This document shows positions 31,603 to 45,106 of a stretch of DNA of 64,000 bases, piece after piece. The notes under the pieces are model-generated. The model did no database searches. It was given only the letters and a program-made list of their open reading frames with translations, and was not told where the DNA came from. The position numbers were made by a program, and so were the translations under genes. Each line of letters starts with the position of its first letter. Position 1 is the first letter of the stretch. The stretch is from Trichopria drosophilae (taxonomy: Eukaryota; Arthropoda; Insecta; Hymenoptera; Diapriidae), in the NCBI GenBank assembly GCA_030407085.1, contig CM059587.1, positions 69,409,001-69,473,000 on the forward strand. The letters run 5' to 3'.

Positions 31603-32746
31603 ACTAGTGTTGGCGTGGTGCCTCGCTCGCTTCGCTCGCTCAGAAACTTCGACCCGGTGGAGAGTCGACTATTCCTTAATACTCATTCGTTTACTAACTG
31701 CTTTCAATTATATTATAAAATTATATCGATATTTGGGGGTCCAATCATATTTAGGTCCAAGTGGCTTCGATAGATATGTTACAACAATATAGTGTTTCTT
31801 ATATATGTATGAAAATTGAAAATGATTTACAACTATTATTATGTATGGCCTGAGTCGACGTAAAATTGAAGATGAGCATTTTCAAAACTTCGACCCCGAC
31901 GACAGGCCGGCCGAAGTATTAATAAATAAAAGTTGCAAAACACTTCATGCACTTGTTTTGTAATAGACTATTCGGTGCATATTACATATTTACTATGTTT
32001 TACTAATTAATGTCTGTATTATTATGATTTTATATATACAATGTAATTCGTCAAAGAATCTTGAAAGTGTCGAAAAGATCTCTGACGGATATCTGTTAGA
32101 TATCTATAAGACATCTTTTAGATATATCGAAATAGTTATTTTCGTATCAGTGGCGTAAAAGAACTTATGCGCCCGAAGGTGATCACCGTGCCCGAGGGGC
32201 TGGCGAAGACTACCCCTGGGGGGTAGGGCGTCGGAACGTCGGAATTTGATTAAAAACAATAGGGTCATTTTTTTGCCGAGGTGACCAAATTCAATACTTT
32301 TTCAGACAATAGTCATAAGCATTTTAAACCAGTTTTTATGGCATTATCGTTAACTTTAGGAAGAAAAGGCATATAATCTTTTTTGTAGCGAATTTAATGC
32401 TCTATCTTTTTTGTTTTAAACATTTTTGAATAAAATTTGTATTTTTACAAAATAAATGCAAAAAACTACGAAGAAACGTAATTGGGGCTAATGTTTTTTA
32501 GTAATGGACGGATGCATCTGCGCTAAAATCTAATCAGATCTAAGTTACGCCACGACACGTATTTAAAAAAAAATTATGTTATTACGCTTATCCGTACGCG
32601 AGTTATCGCACGACAAAAAAAAAGGGACTTACGGATGTACGTACAAGATCACGGACACAAATTTTTTTATTGTTGAATTGGGCTCGTTATGGTCTGTTAT
32701 GCCTGAATTGACCAAATTCAATACTTCGTCCAGACCTAAGGTCTGG
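31603..32746 (+). repeat. 1.15-kb dispersed repeat, copy A
   Basis: The sequence from AACTAGTGTTGGCGTGGTGC to the terminal palindrome CCAGACCTAAGGTCTGG aligns along its whole length with 57698-58854 in the same orientation, at roughly 90 percent identity. It contains CTCGCTCGCTTCGCTCGCTC near the left end and ACCAAATTCAATACTT twice. Copy A has about 50 bases near 31815-31870 missing from copy B. No protein is encoded. It is probably a non-autonomous element of an unrecognised family. Confidence 0.88.
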
Positions 32747-32789
32747 ATTATATATCATATACACACATACGCGCGCACACAATTATAAA

Positions 32790-33010
32790 TAAACTATATA
32801 TACTGAATCAGTATAGTCCCAGTACATTGCCGGTATTGGGCCGATCGTCGGGAAAACTTCAAAATCGGTATAAAGGCTGTACTGGAAACCAGTACTGCCC
32901 AGGTATTCAGCCAGTACTGAACCAGTATTATGCCAGCTGCTGGCGCGGTACTGGCCACCAGTACTGGTGTTGTACATGATTTATTACCGGCGTGGTACCG
33001 TGCCGTTCGT
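32790..33010. repeat. CCAGTACTGG-rich degenerate repeat cluster
   Basis: Palindromic CAGTACTG/CCAGTACTGG words recur, for example GGAAACCAGTACTGCCCAGG, CCAGTACTGAACCAGTATTA and GGCCACCAGTACTGGTGTTG. The character is that of 3150-3368. It begins soon after copy A of the 1.15-kb repeat. The minus open frame 32783-32977 is the repeat read through. Confidence 0.65.
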
Positions 33011-34001
33011 TAGGTCCGGCAAATTACAGACTTTTCCACTTGGGAGTGGCATTTACTTAAAATTTCTTTCCGTGTAGTAACACCTAAGCAAACAGGTTTG
33101 ATCCATATATTACTCCGCGAGTAATATTAGCATCCGTTTTTCCTTGTTCGAGAAACATTTTTCTTGTTGCAATAAACAGTGGCATTATTGGAGTGAAGCA
33201 TTCGTATTTATTCGTAATCTCTAATTTATGTGTATGTATGTATTTTAAAAGTCATTGTTTATATGTAAAAAGTTTAAAAAATTTACTATCTCCATCTCTG
33301 ACTGCTCCCTATACCTCGCATCAATAGTATCGGCATGTACATGTCGAAATATATATAGGATTATCCTGGACACGTTTACAGAAGCTGGGGCGACGTTGGT
33401 AGCGCATTCAAATGCGGGAAACGCTGTGTAGGTAATAAAATTGATTTTTTACCGTTTGGTAATGAAAATCGACGTTTGCGCCGTCGATTGTCATAGAGGT
33501 ACTGTGATAATGGAATTTAAAGCGTTAACGTATGGGACAATAGATACATTAGAGTAATTGCTAATGAAGCCAATAATTCCGCACTCATTCGAGACTATCT
33601 TCGAATCGATCGAATTTCAGCGACACTTACGCTTCACGGTTGGCTGCTAGGCATATGCTAATTAATGCAGTTAATGGGTAACATGTATAGCCGAACGTTC
33701 GTTGACTTTGCTAATGCAGCTTTGCCCTTTCTTCTGCGTTCACGGTCCTTGAACAGGTTTTTAATATATATGTTAATGCGTACATCTTGTAAGTTTTATA
33801 CTTTCAGTACTTTATACGACATCACTTATATTCGTAGATATATCAAAAGACAGTCGCTGCGCAGGTCAAAGAATTATATTGCGAGTATATAAATATATTA
33901 AGAAATTAATCATTCGTGCATTTTAAAATAAAGTTTGTAATTATCTAGATCAAAAGAAGTTCAAACATTGGAAAATGTTAGTCGCTATAAGCAGGGTCTA
34001 G
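33011..34001. other. Possible conserved non-coding DNA with homeodomain-type sites
   Basis: The stretch 33380-33720 is GC-richer than its flanks. It holds ATGCTAATTAATGCAG (33655-33670), a near-palindromic pairing of octamer-like and TAATTA motifs, plus several TAATTGC or TTAATG words. No protein frame stands out. An enhancer is possible. Confidence 0.3.
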
Positions 34002-34220
34002 TTTGGGATCCTGCTCGGTGAATTAAACCAATTTGATCTAAGAAGAATAAAGGTTCTGGTCAATTTCGTTCTGTTGAATTCTTCTCATGTGGAGCTGCTT
34101 ATGCAAGTGTTTTTGATTTCAAATATGGCATGGGTAGCCTGGGTAGAGACTGTCTGTGGGCCGATCAACAATCTTCTAATCTCTGAAAGTAATTCACAAG
34201 TCATTACTCACACTCTAAAA
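34002..34220 (+). other. Candidate 219-nt internal exon
   Basis: A frame is open for 73 codons from after TAG (33999-34001) to a consensus donor GTAAGT at 34221. The segment is GC-richer than its flanks and in phase 0 at both ends. The peptide includes ELNQFDLRRIKVLVNFVLL and a hydrophobic middle. The acceptor side is weak, since the pyrimidine tract before TCTAG is poor. The phase is compatible with the candidate exons at 11154 and 39870. I recognise no family, and a frame of this length can arise by chance. Confidence 0.22.
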
Positions 34221-36815
34221 GTAAGTCCTTTCTTACATTAAAAAATAAATAAATTTACTAATTAATAATCAAGAAACGAATCACCTAATCCAGGTTGTAT
34301 TTGATAATAAGACCTAATTTTGGCTCGTTTTAAAGATAATAATTTCCGGCATTGTGCCGTTTATATTTTCGATAATGTAGTGTTTTGTTATAGTGATTAC
34401 CTCGGTTCCAAGCTTCCAATTCGTTATACACAATACCAATAACGGAGGTTATGTCGTCTTTCCACTTTCTTTGGAATAGTTCATCTATTATTAGCTCTTT
34501 TTTCAATGCATATACAAATCGCATATGTAGATTAAGACTGGAGACATGATACAAGTCGAATGTTAAGCGTCAAAATATCAATAATATAATATATAACTAC
34601 AACGAAGCTTCATTCTGTTGATGTGCTATTATTATCGCTATTTCATTTATTCTTTATATTACTTCATTATTGAAAATAAAGATGAAAATTATACAACAAT
34701 AGATGCTGCATCATTTGTAAACGCTAAAATAGCACTATATATAGTGTTGCTAAGGTCTTCCTATGTGTGTCTAGTGATGGCAACTTTTCTGAAAATCTTA
34801 CCTTCTTATATAACAACGTTTTGTATAAATTCTATTTCACCAGTTTATAATAGGAGTTATTCCTAAAAATTCGAAGACTTTAAATTAATGAAAATTAATT
34901 TAGCTGTGGATGTCAGAGACCAGGTTTCGCATTTACGTGATTGGCATGACGTTTTGATGTAACATTTTACATTGTTAAATTTCTGCAGTTGAATGAAAGA
35001 TTGTTGTGGAAGTATTGCAAGTACTTGTTTTCGAAGGTATTTTATTATACCTTTGTAAAAAGTTATTAATAATGCTGGTCAATATATGGAACCAACATTC
35101 GTCTAGTATGTTTTTCCATGTGTTCAAAATGTTTCTGCGTGAAAATGTGATATATACATATAAAAACAATATAAGTATGGACTTTAGACATGTGTTTTAA
35201 TTAACTTAACCCCTGGCGTTGAAAGGAAACCGCTATAGATGAGTATCTATCATGGAAAAAATGTTTCGTCAATGAATGCTGGAAACTGCTCAATATTAAT
35301 TAGCTCCCTCCTTGAAGAGACAACTTTTGATCGTGACTTATTCTTTACCTTGCTGATCAGGTGTCACTACTTACTAGTCAGCCGCAGCGCCGGGGAAAGT
35401 ATTGTCTCAAAGGGTTAGGAAATATTTGCTACTGTTCCGAGTGGAGTTTGTTTAAAAATTTTCTTTGCATGTATAGTTACACTAGCTGGGGTAATTAATT
35501 TACATAAGCGTCTCAAAGTATATTTTACTACCTGTACTTATTCCAACTCACTGAAAAAACACGCCTTCATTGTTCATTGCATTCAAATATCTAATGTTGT
35601 TATTTTTCTGGGGTGATATTGCACGGTTTCCTGTGTTGTATATATCAATCAGTGACTTCTAATGTATGAGTTCCGTACCTAAAAATATATCTCTGATAGA
35701 GAGGAAATTCATAGCGAGAAAATTGCTCAATATTTTCAATTAATAAAGAATCTTAAGACATGTTTCAAAGAATTAATAATGACAGTTTTGTAAAATAATG
35801 GATTCAAGGGATCAAATCTCACGAAATCGAAGAAAACTCTAAAATATTCGTTCCAATTTAGATATGATTTTTGGTATGAATAAAAATATTTTATAATATA
35901 AAGAACTGGCCAATCGTTTTATATTCATTATTTAGTGAAGTTTTATGAAATATTAACAAGAAGCGTGTGCAACAAATTAAACAATAAGCTACGCAGAGTA
36001 GAATGTCGTTATTTATATAATGTATTAATTAAATTCTGTAAAAGAAATTGGAATTCTTTAGCGATGTTGCATACACAAACATTTTCGGAAAAATGAAAAT
36101 AACATGCAATATGTAGTAAAAATTGCTAGAATAGTATAATTATAAATTGCGACTTCGTTGGCAATTTATAATATAAATATCATAAAAATTATTACGTAAA
36201 ACAAAAAATCGCGTGTATACTCGAAACGAATACCTAAATTTAATTAACTTCTACAATGGAACACAAGTGACACTGTGATAATTTAAAGAATAAATACATG
36301 ACGATGAGCGGTATAAGGACGGTTTTGTTTTGAGAATCATGATTGATCTGCATGCATAGGGTACATTTAATCTTTATTTGGGCCATGATTATTTGTTTAG
36401 CATTACTAAATGCACAAGCAATTTACGGTATGTTTGCTTATCTCGCTACTCCCAATATTTGTAAACGATCTGACCCGTTGCGATGGAGTGATTTTTCAAT
36501 TACTAAAGTTATTTTGTCTGTATTTAAATAAAGTAATAAAATCTAATAACATTTCTGATTTCAAATATGGCTTTATATTTACTAACCATATTTTATTCAT
36601 AATCCATCCAGAATTCAAAGCAAGAATAAACTGGATTACTACTATCCATATAACACACTTAACATTAAATTATACATCATTCTTATCGAAGGATGGATAT
36701 TTCCAAAACTTTCCACCTGAGAGTCGACCCGCGAATAGACAATTTTCGTCATTAAAGTGGGGGAAAGGATCTTCGTTTTTTTGTCTTACATCGTTATTAT
36801 GATAACCTAGATAAT
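34221..36815. other. AT-rich DNA, no gene seen
   Basis: The open frames at 34330, 34618, 35006, 36343 and 36410 are AT-rich with no domain I recognise. I see nothing else of note. Confidence 0.45.
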
Positions 36816-37013
36816 AGCAGAATAAAAAATATTTCAGAATGATCTCATAATATGTTCTATAAGAGGTTGGATGCGTTAAATTATGAGGTTTTTCTGAGAT
36901 TGAGGTCAAGGATATCATAATGATATCACGTTCAGAAAACCCTTTTAATTTGACGCATCTGACCTCTTATAGAGCACATTATGAGATCATTCTGAATTAT
37001 TTTTTATCCTGCT
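36816..37013. mobile_element. Palindromic MITE (about 80-bp arms)
   Basis: The left arm from AGCAGAATAAAAAATATTTC is mirrored by the right arm ending in TTATTTTTTATCCTGCT. The shared core is AGAATGATCTCATAAT...CTATAAGAGGT...GATGCGT. The centre itself is a small palindrome, GATATCATAATGATATC. The 36670-36918 minus frame is a read-through. No duplication of the target is evident. Confidence 0.82.
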
Positions 37014-39869
37014 CTCTGGGAAATTGATTGTTCTACGGCAACCATGTATGTGGTATTTATTTTATTACCATTTTATCATAGGGTTTATAAGTTTATTATT
37101 TACAATTAATATCATTAATTTAAACAAACAGATCCTTCTATATTTGGCATCTACTACACTGAGAGATAATGTATCGTTAATTTTACCCTTTTACAAAAGT
37201 AAAATAAAGGATCACAAAAAATAGTTAAATTAACTATTTCTGTGGTAAAGGAGAATATAATATTATTTGGTTTACAAGTTCTCCATCTCTACCAGAAGAA
37301 ATCCAGCTAGATTCTATCCATAGTATGGTCCACGCTGCAAAAGGGTACCGTGACTTAAATTGACTCCTCTCTGGTTCTCTAAGAACAAACTTATGAAAGC
37401 AGCAATCATTCAAAGCGATTTTATATCTCCGAAATTATGTTGGATTATTTTTGTTGTTTAATGAGGATGAAAGTCCAGAAATTCACTATGTCTATATTTG
37501 ATTACCGCATATTTCAATTGATGGGGTAAAGCCTATCTGTTTCACATAAGTGTTCCCATAGGCAATAAAGAAACAGATAGCGGGTCAAAGCTAGGATTGA
37601 ATTCACATATTAAAACCTCTTACCCACCAACATTACATAAATGTGTTTTTTAAACGTATTTGAAAATATCTCTGGACAGATATGTTTCTGACGTCCCGTA
37701 CGACGAAGTGCTATAAAATGTCAACATTTGCTATATTAAAATAGTAAAGACATACATGTAAGCCACTAGTGGTGGTCATTTTAATTTTGAGTTGCATTGA
37801 AGTGCAATATTTTATGGCAATAGTAAGTGAATAGTTCTGAGGAGTATACTTCCTAATGGGACATTTTTTTACAAAAATTCATCGCGATCATCGTATTCAT
37901 ATGCGATGAATCTTCAATTACATTTAAAGTGTGTAGATTTATCAAAGAGATGGGTTTAATAAAATATAACGAAGTTATGTAGCATTAGTTTGGTTTCGAA
38001 CTGGAGTATCGTTACACCAGAACAAGCATTCAGTTCAACCAACTGGAATCATTCTCCATCAGTCGTTGCGACCGTCACCATTATGTACCTAATGACTGGA
38101 CGCATTACCCTTGCTAGTCCTGACTTTGATCCGCTAAACCGCATTTCAAAAGCAAATTACCAGCATCTGCATTAGTTTATACCGAAATTGTACCATCAAT
38201 GTAAGTTGTACTTTCCTGATTAAAATGTACACTGTTATACTGAAATCGTTTACAATATTTTTTTTGCTATTTCAGATAATGATTTTTCAGACTTCTCAAT
38301 TGATCACTAATAACAAATTAGAAAAACAACGATGTATACTTATAAATACATTGTGTATTTAAATATTTCCATTTTTCCGACAAAAATAATTTCACAACCG
38401 ATAAAAAGTTCCGACTCCACTATTTTTATTCATTATCGCCTCTACCAATAATGCTGTCATCAAGAAGAATTGTGTATAAGGAAAGGCATTGGAGGGGAGG
38501 AACTAATTAAAGAAATACGGAAAAACGAGTTAAAAAGTTACGGAGCGGGAATGAAGGCTATCGCGGAAAGGACAGTTTGCTTTCGAGACTCAGAACGAGC
38601 ATCTCCTTGTTAAATGAATCTTGAAAAGATGAAAATCATCTCGGAGTGAACAATTTACAACTTAGTTGAACAATTTTTTTCGTCGTATTTCGTCGGTCCT
38701 TATCAGACATTCAAGCGTTTGCAGCCAACTTTTCTCAGATACTCGAAATGCGTTGGTAAATTATGCAAATCGTGACAAAAGGAAATTGCGACAAAGAATA
38801 AATCTCAGTGCTGCTATTCATTTCCACGTTGCATCCAAAACGATTTAACTTATTTATCAAGGGCGATGACAATTATTGATCATGGCCTATTATTACTTTG
38901 GAATATTTGTATGGAGAAACAGCCAATAATTTAAAGATTAATTAGACTATTTGAATATACTATTCGAATTATAAGTGCCTATAACCCAACAGCAATTTGA
39001 AATGTATTTTTTTAAAATGTGCAAAAAAACAATAAAGGTAAAATTAATGAAAAAATTTTAATCTTTGACTCATATATGAATAGAACTTGTAATACTTTAT
39101 AACTGCATATTATACTATTCAGAATGTACTTTCATATAGCACATTCGTCCAAATATTAGTCTCTTTCGATTAGTAAATGATCAAGCCGCTAAAAAAAGAT
39201 AGACAGATCTCATGGCAGCTATTCATTGACACTTCTGGATCTTACAACCGGGGACATGTAATGAAGAATATAAAACTATCAGCATATCAGACTACTTTAA
39301 GCTGATTTATCCATTTATATAATGGAACACTTTCAGATCGAATGGACATGGTCCATTTCCGTATCTTCATTCATAGTTGGGCCCTCTTTATTGTTAAAAA
39401 CATTCTTCCTTCAGTCTCCTATTTTAAGGAAAAGAAGGGATTTTTGAGGGATTTTTTTACAGAAATTACAAAAAAATGAAATTGATGCTATTTCGTTTCA
39501 AAACAGTTTTTCCACAAAAAGTGCACTAGAGTTTTAACTGAATTTTCAGAAAAATTTTGGATTTTTTTTTTTATATGCGAAAATATTACCCAACAAAATT
39601 TGTTTACCTAAAAAAATAGTTTATCTCAGTATACCAATATAATTTTTTTTAAATTGCTTGATACTGGATATATTTATTGACGATTCAGAACATTTGATGT
39701 CTCTTCATGAAATTTATTCGTTTGGAAATTAACTCCTTTTAATTTGCTCATCATTGCGTAAAAATCAGAATACTAAATCGTTAGTTTCGAAGTTTTAGTA
39801 TGAATGCGATTTGCACACGTTTCGGGATTACATTAAAACTTGTACGTTGGAATCGTTTTTCAGCTTTAG
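37014..39869. other. AT-rich DNA with one GC-richer patch, no gene called
   Basis: The patch 37990-38175 has 61 open codons of balanced composition, but lacks splice sites in phase and a recognisable domain. The segment 38530-38850 is similar. Neither can be called a gene. Confidence 0.4.
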
Positions 39870-39966
39870 GGAGATACCGATGACGAAGGGTATGCGGAAA
39901 TGGACTATCATGGCAGAGGCCTCCATTGGGAATTCCGGTGGCGGACTGTCGAGAGCTCGCGGATAG
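39870..39966 (+). other. Candidate 97-nt internal exon
   Basis: A pyrimidine-rich tract with TTTTTCAGCTTTAG (to 39869) and a donor-like ATAG-GTATAT (from 39967) bracket a strikingly GC-rich block in AT-rich DNA. The frame is open for 32 codons beginning GDTDDEGYAEMDYHG, with entry phase 0 and exit phase 1. The opposite strand is also open, with its own plausible acceptor (about 40020) and donor (about 39873). The coding strand is therefore unsure, and a conserved non-coding block is an equal alternative. Confidence 0.22.
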
Positions 39967-42900
39967 GTATATCTCGTGTCTCTTCCAGCAAGTACCGCAT
40001 TGTAAGGAAAGATCTGAATATAAGATATACTTCCTCTATAGTCAGACACAGAATAAAATATTTTACTCCCTGGGAACTTTTATTTTATTATAGTCTTTCC
40101 AACGCATCACTCTCGTGTCTTTTAACGACTTCGCGCTTTATTCTCTTCCTTTCACTTTCTTCTCGTTTATGACATCCAGAACAGACTACGAAGGTTACCA
40201 TAATCGTATAGTATTTCAATCAAAATTCTGTGACAGATATGAAACATGTTTCTTTTTACCTTTTTTTACAATATATCAAAATTCTTGTAATATTTTCCTT
40301 AGAATGCTTTGTGCTTTAATAAAACATATATATTTCTCTTTGTTGAATATTTTCATATACATATTTTATCCAAAGAAGGTATAAATATGACAATGCAAAA
40401 AGTTATTATATTAAACTGTAATAAATGTTTTGTTTTAAAAAAGGTAATGGATTCATAATTAGTGGTCCCGGAAATATTGGACCCATATCTAGTACTCCGA
40501 AAATACCTCAAGTAATGATTATGGTGAGAATAGCAGTTTTATGAAATTCATCTACCATTATAAATCCGCCGTTTTTACTATAAAAAAGTAATTTCAGATT
40601 CCTAATCGGCAACTCCGAAACCTACGAGTAAAGCGCATTAAGCAAATTCGATGAATTAAAAAAACATAATCTTTGACCTCGAAAACCCTATATGATGAAT
40701 GTTTTAAGATTAACTTCAAGATTAAATCAACTCAATTTACATTTTTTCACAGATCCTAAGAAGGATTCAATTAATTTAAGATGGTTTTACCGTTTAAACG
40801 CTTTATGGAATGTATACAAAATTACGTATCCAAATTTTTGTAGTTTTCTAAGTATATGGTGTATGTATTTACCTGTTAGCACGATTATAGTACATGGTAT
40901 GTCTAGGGATTTTTCAGACTGTGATGGTGAAAATATTTGTAAAATCTTATAATTTTGAAAGTATTATAATGTAAAGTAATATTTATTCCCGTATGCAATA
41001 CAAGCATCCAGCCATGGTGGAAATGCCCCTAAAGTTTTCTAGTGCACATTTCAGTTGTAATGTTATATTGCTCCCAACTGCACAGCAATGCATAATAAGA
41101 TGGAAATTTGTCCTTTCATTGAGCACACTTGTGGTATATCCATCATGTGTTTAATGTGCCAATTGAAGCACCACCATTCGACATATGAACAAAACGTTAA
41201 CATCGCGAACCTCTTCAATTGTCAACTACTTCAAGATTGCCTCATAAACTGTTCTGTGCTCATTCAATGTAGCTCTTATTCTCGTCCATTTAGCATGTCA
41301 AATACTAGTTTGATATAATGTGCTAATATAAAACAGAAACATATAACATAATTTTGTGATTCAATACAATTTCGTAATTATGTTATATCGAACATATAGT
41401 ATTGAATTACGTGAGTACTACATTCTATTTTGAAAAATCTACGGTTTTTAAAAAGGAAGAATCACGATCACACTCGATGTACAACTGTGCATATTTGAAA
41501 TCGCAGGTTCAGTTTCAAATTTGCACATTACAGAAATAGACATTTACTCTGTCAACCTGATGTTATTTTGATTTGGTTCCAAAAGTACCTCAGTTTATTC
41601 AACACTAACCTTGCGACATGGATATCTTACAAAAGTAATCCATTCGACAAAATGTATGATTATTATACGAATCATTATTATGCCCATAAAATATGCAATA
41701 TGAACTCAAAACTAATTCGATGATTTGCGGTCAATAGTGCTGAAGGTAAATGGTTACCGAAATCTCGTACATAAGGTAATAAGATAATTATAGGACTCGT
41801 ACGCGGTTCAAATAAACATATAGAATAAAAGCTCTAATCAATAGCCAAGACTTATACAATATGAATCAAAGGACCCATAAAAATCACCTCAGACTTATAG
41901 AAGTCTCTCATTATCTCGATTACGCGTATAACCGCTGTAAAATACTCCAAGGGCCCGTCATTATTTAACCCCTATTATGCCTTCCATGAATCCCCTTCCG
42001 ACATTACACTTCCATTGTTCTCGGTCTCTTTGTTTGGTGTATTTGCACACTCTTGGGAAGTTCTCTCTTTATGCATATATTCTAATTCAGATCTCTCTTC
42101 GACTTGAAGTCCAGCTATTGTATCTCCGAGATGAGCCAGTTTATGAAACGTTTTTCTGTGGGTAGTTACCTTATAATAAAAAACAAAACGTGGATGAGTT
42201 AAATTAGTAAAAAATTAGAACAAACTGATTTGCTTTAATTTCCGTATTTAAAAACAGTTTCTTACAAGCCTATTTTAATACACTTCATTCGTACATTAAT
42301 TAGTTGGTGCTTACTTCTCAGTACAAATAATTACTTTTTGAATTAGTCATCTCTTTCTAGAATCGCCATTAGTTGCTTTTGACTCATTCAAGTTTAGAAA
42401 GTATTATCCATTTTGCAAGATTACTAGGAAAATATCCAGCTATTGTCACTTTTCGCAATAAATTTTCTTATCTCCTACCCGATAAATACTCTATTATAAA
42501 TAAGCAGGAAGTAACTTTAGCAGATTGGTGACATTTGACTAATAATTTCGGGTTCCGCCGGAGGTTTGGAATTATTAAAATTTCACAAATTCTTTTCTTT
42601 CGATCCTCCCTTAAAAAATCACCGCATTCCGAGAGGAAGTTTAGCGAGGCGGAGAAAAAGTTAAAGTTGCGGAAAAATTTCATATCCGTTTTAGAAAAGC
42701 GTAAGCCGCGGCACACTTTCATTTTACGAGAGTAGTAAAGCGGTTCGGGAAAGGAAGGGAAAATAATAAAATAATAAAAGAGACGAGGAAAACAGTAATT
42801 TCTGGAAGTGAAACCGCCGACAGTCGGAGATACCTCGAGAAATGACTTGCGGAATGTCGGCAATTGAAAATTATTTGAAACATTTATTTGATTTGTAAAC

Positions 42901-43243
42901 TATGATCATCGTGCTAATATATTTATGTTTCTTTCGATCATGGTTCGTATTAAGAAATGTCTTAACAAATAATGTGCTGTGTGTCTGTATACGTCTACTC
43001 TGAGGATTTATAGTTATATAGAAGAGTACCTCAATTTATTTTTATGTATTCCACTTTTTTCATACTTTCATGCTCGGATAGTTTGTTTTTTGGTTATTTC
43101 AAGTGAATTAATTAAGGAAAAATAAGTATTCTTTTTATACGTATCCCATAAAGACTCTACAATCCACGGGATAGTAAATTTCGAAATTATTCAAGGCCCG
43201 GTCACAAAAACTTCGTAGTCATTTTAATCATTGGAGAATCGAC
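39967..43243. other. Mostly AT-rich DNA; one repeat piece and a GC-richer block
   Basis: A piece of the tACGAATCCg-type repeat seen at 53.4 kb lies near 40580-40650 (TTTCAGATTCCTAATCGGC). A long pyrimidine tract precedes CATCCAG at 40138-40186, but no exon follows clearly. The block 42480-42850 is GC-richer and open on both strands (minus 42468-42863, 131 codons). No domain is recognised, so it may be conserved non-coding DNA. Confidence 0.35.
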
Positions 43244-43810
43244 TAAAAGCCAACCAGTATTTCTTCAATTCGCGCAGGTGCTCGTCGGGTCTTCTTCTGG
43301 CCACTGAGTGGCTCTCAATGCCTTCAGTCCTACCTACCCTGTCCTCGAATTTCAATTAGGATGTTCCATGAATTTCATATAGGACTGCCGATGGAACCGA
43401 GCCAAAAACCGCAAATGCGCGAAGCCGTAGCGGCAGCAATAGAGTGGGCAAGAGGGATCGAAAGAGGAAAAGATAGTGAGAAAGGAGAGAATCACAGGAA
43501 AGTTTATAATCTTGTTTGCTTTGCGATATATTTTTCTACCGCACCGAAATGTGTCCAACTTGTTTCAAACTCGTTGTGCCTCAAAAGTTCTTCAACTTGT
43601 GAGTACATCGTCCTCAGTGCATCGGCAGATAAAATGAATGCCCAAATACATGATGCTATGCAACTTTCGAGTATACTTAAAGATATTACGAAACATTTAT
43701 ATGATTATCTACTTTTTGTAAACATTATCAGAAATATGCAGCTGCTTAAGCTGCAGCCAAGTCCCAAAATTGTCAGTTCAACAGAAGATACGTTTATATT
43801 ATTTTTTTAA
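43244..43810 (+). CDS. Unrecognised open frame (149 codons from ATG)
   Basis: The frame is open from 43244 to TAA at 43810, with ATG at 43361. The first half is GC-rich and codes for a charged, Ala/Glu/Arg-rich helix (EAVAAAIEWARGIERGK). The second half is AT-rich and more typical of chance sequence. Upstream, ATTTCTTCAATTCGCGCAG at about 43262-43280 is a fair acceptor, and GATA-GTGAGA near 43474 a fair donor; an internal exon 43281-43473 would enter and leave in phase 1. No known domain is seen. It may be an exon, a conserved non-coding block or chance. Confidence 0.2.
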
Positions 43811-45106
43811 TATTCTTAGATATGATTTGCGGGATAACTTATAAAAATAATATTCAATATATGTACTAATGAAATAAATATAAATTTTGACGGATAAAAC
43901 TCGTAAATATAAATCGTACTTTGACGTATCGCTAATCGTTTAGTTGGTGCGTAGCACATGAATCACATTAACTATTCATTGTTTCCAACCATGGTCCATT
44001 ACCTAGTGAGCACGGGGACATCCAGAGATCGGCTTGGGATGACGACCTAAGTTGTCGTACGGGCGTTAACGTAACCGTGCCGGTAGAAGGACTTCTTATG
44101 ACATCTTAAAGACTAATTTAATTATTCAAGTGGTAATGACGTCCATTTCGTGGACGATTTTAGGACGTTTCTTGAATATCTTTACAATGTCTTCCAATGT
44201 CCGTAGAACGTTCCGTAAATGACAACCTTTAAGACCTTTTTTGAACATGTGTGGCTAATAAACGGCTGCATTTCGCACAAACGTCATGAGATATAAAAGA
44301 AGATTATAAATAGCGATAAAATATAAATTTTTGTGTGTTTCTTGTATTTACAGAACTAATTTGACTCTGAAACATGTACTTCACCTGCAAAATCTTTCGT
44401 ATATTACATATTTACCTTTCATATTTTGTAGTTGTGAAGTTCAAAGCACTTTCTAATGCAAATGACCAATTTTCATTACAGAACCGCAAAGATCCCGCAA
44501 AAATAGTCACTCCCTATCTGCATAATGAATATTCAAGATTTTGAATCGCGATGTGTTTATATATTATAAGGTAGTGAGATATATTTTATAAAGGATTGAT
44601 TCATGCGGAATAACCTTATATTTTTCGAAAACTTCATCCTTTTCACGAGTTCAAATAAACATCCATTTAAGATCGATTCAAAGAATATTTTTGCAGTGAT
44701 TTTCCAAATGTCTTTTTTATTCATAAATTCTACATGAGTTTTAAGAAAAATTAGTTAAAGAAGCAGTTATTCATTTTTAAAACACCTGAAAGTCTTTCTG
44801 TTATAAGCAATCTAAATGGCAGTATAATTTGGAGACTATTCTATTTCGCTGATAGAAATCTGTCTTGTTTTATATTACAGTGTCCATTTTTCATATACCT
44901 TCAATACAGAAAATTTTATTCAATATTCTTTGCAAACATACTATATCGCGGAGTCTAACTACCTTAAACGTGTTAATGTCTACAATTGGGCTTATGGCGA
45001 CATCTGTCATTGATTCAGTCCTTCTACAATAGCCTCCGATTATAAGCTTTCCCATTTGTTGTATAGTTTGCGTTTAGAGTTAATCTAAAGTATTGCTGTA
45101 GTCTAG
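43811..45106. other. AT-rich DNA with a GACGTCC/AACGTTCC-type repeat remnant
   Basis: The segment 44030-44290 contains GACGTCCATTTCGTGGACG, TAGGACGTTTC and GTAGAACGTTCCG. These words recall the palindromic MITE at 14251 but cannot be aligned to it end to end. The rest holds nothing I can name. Confidence 0.35.
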
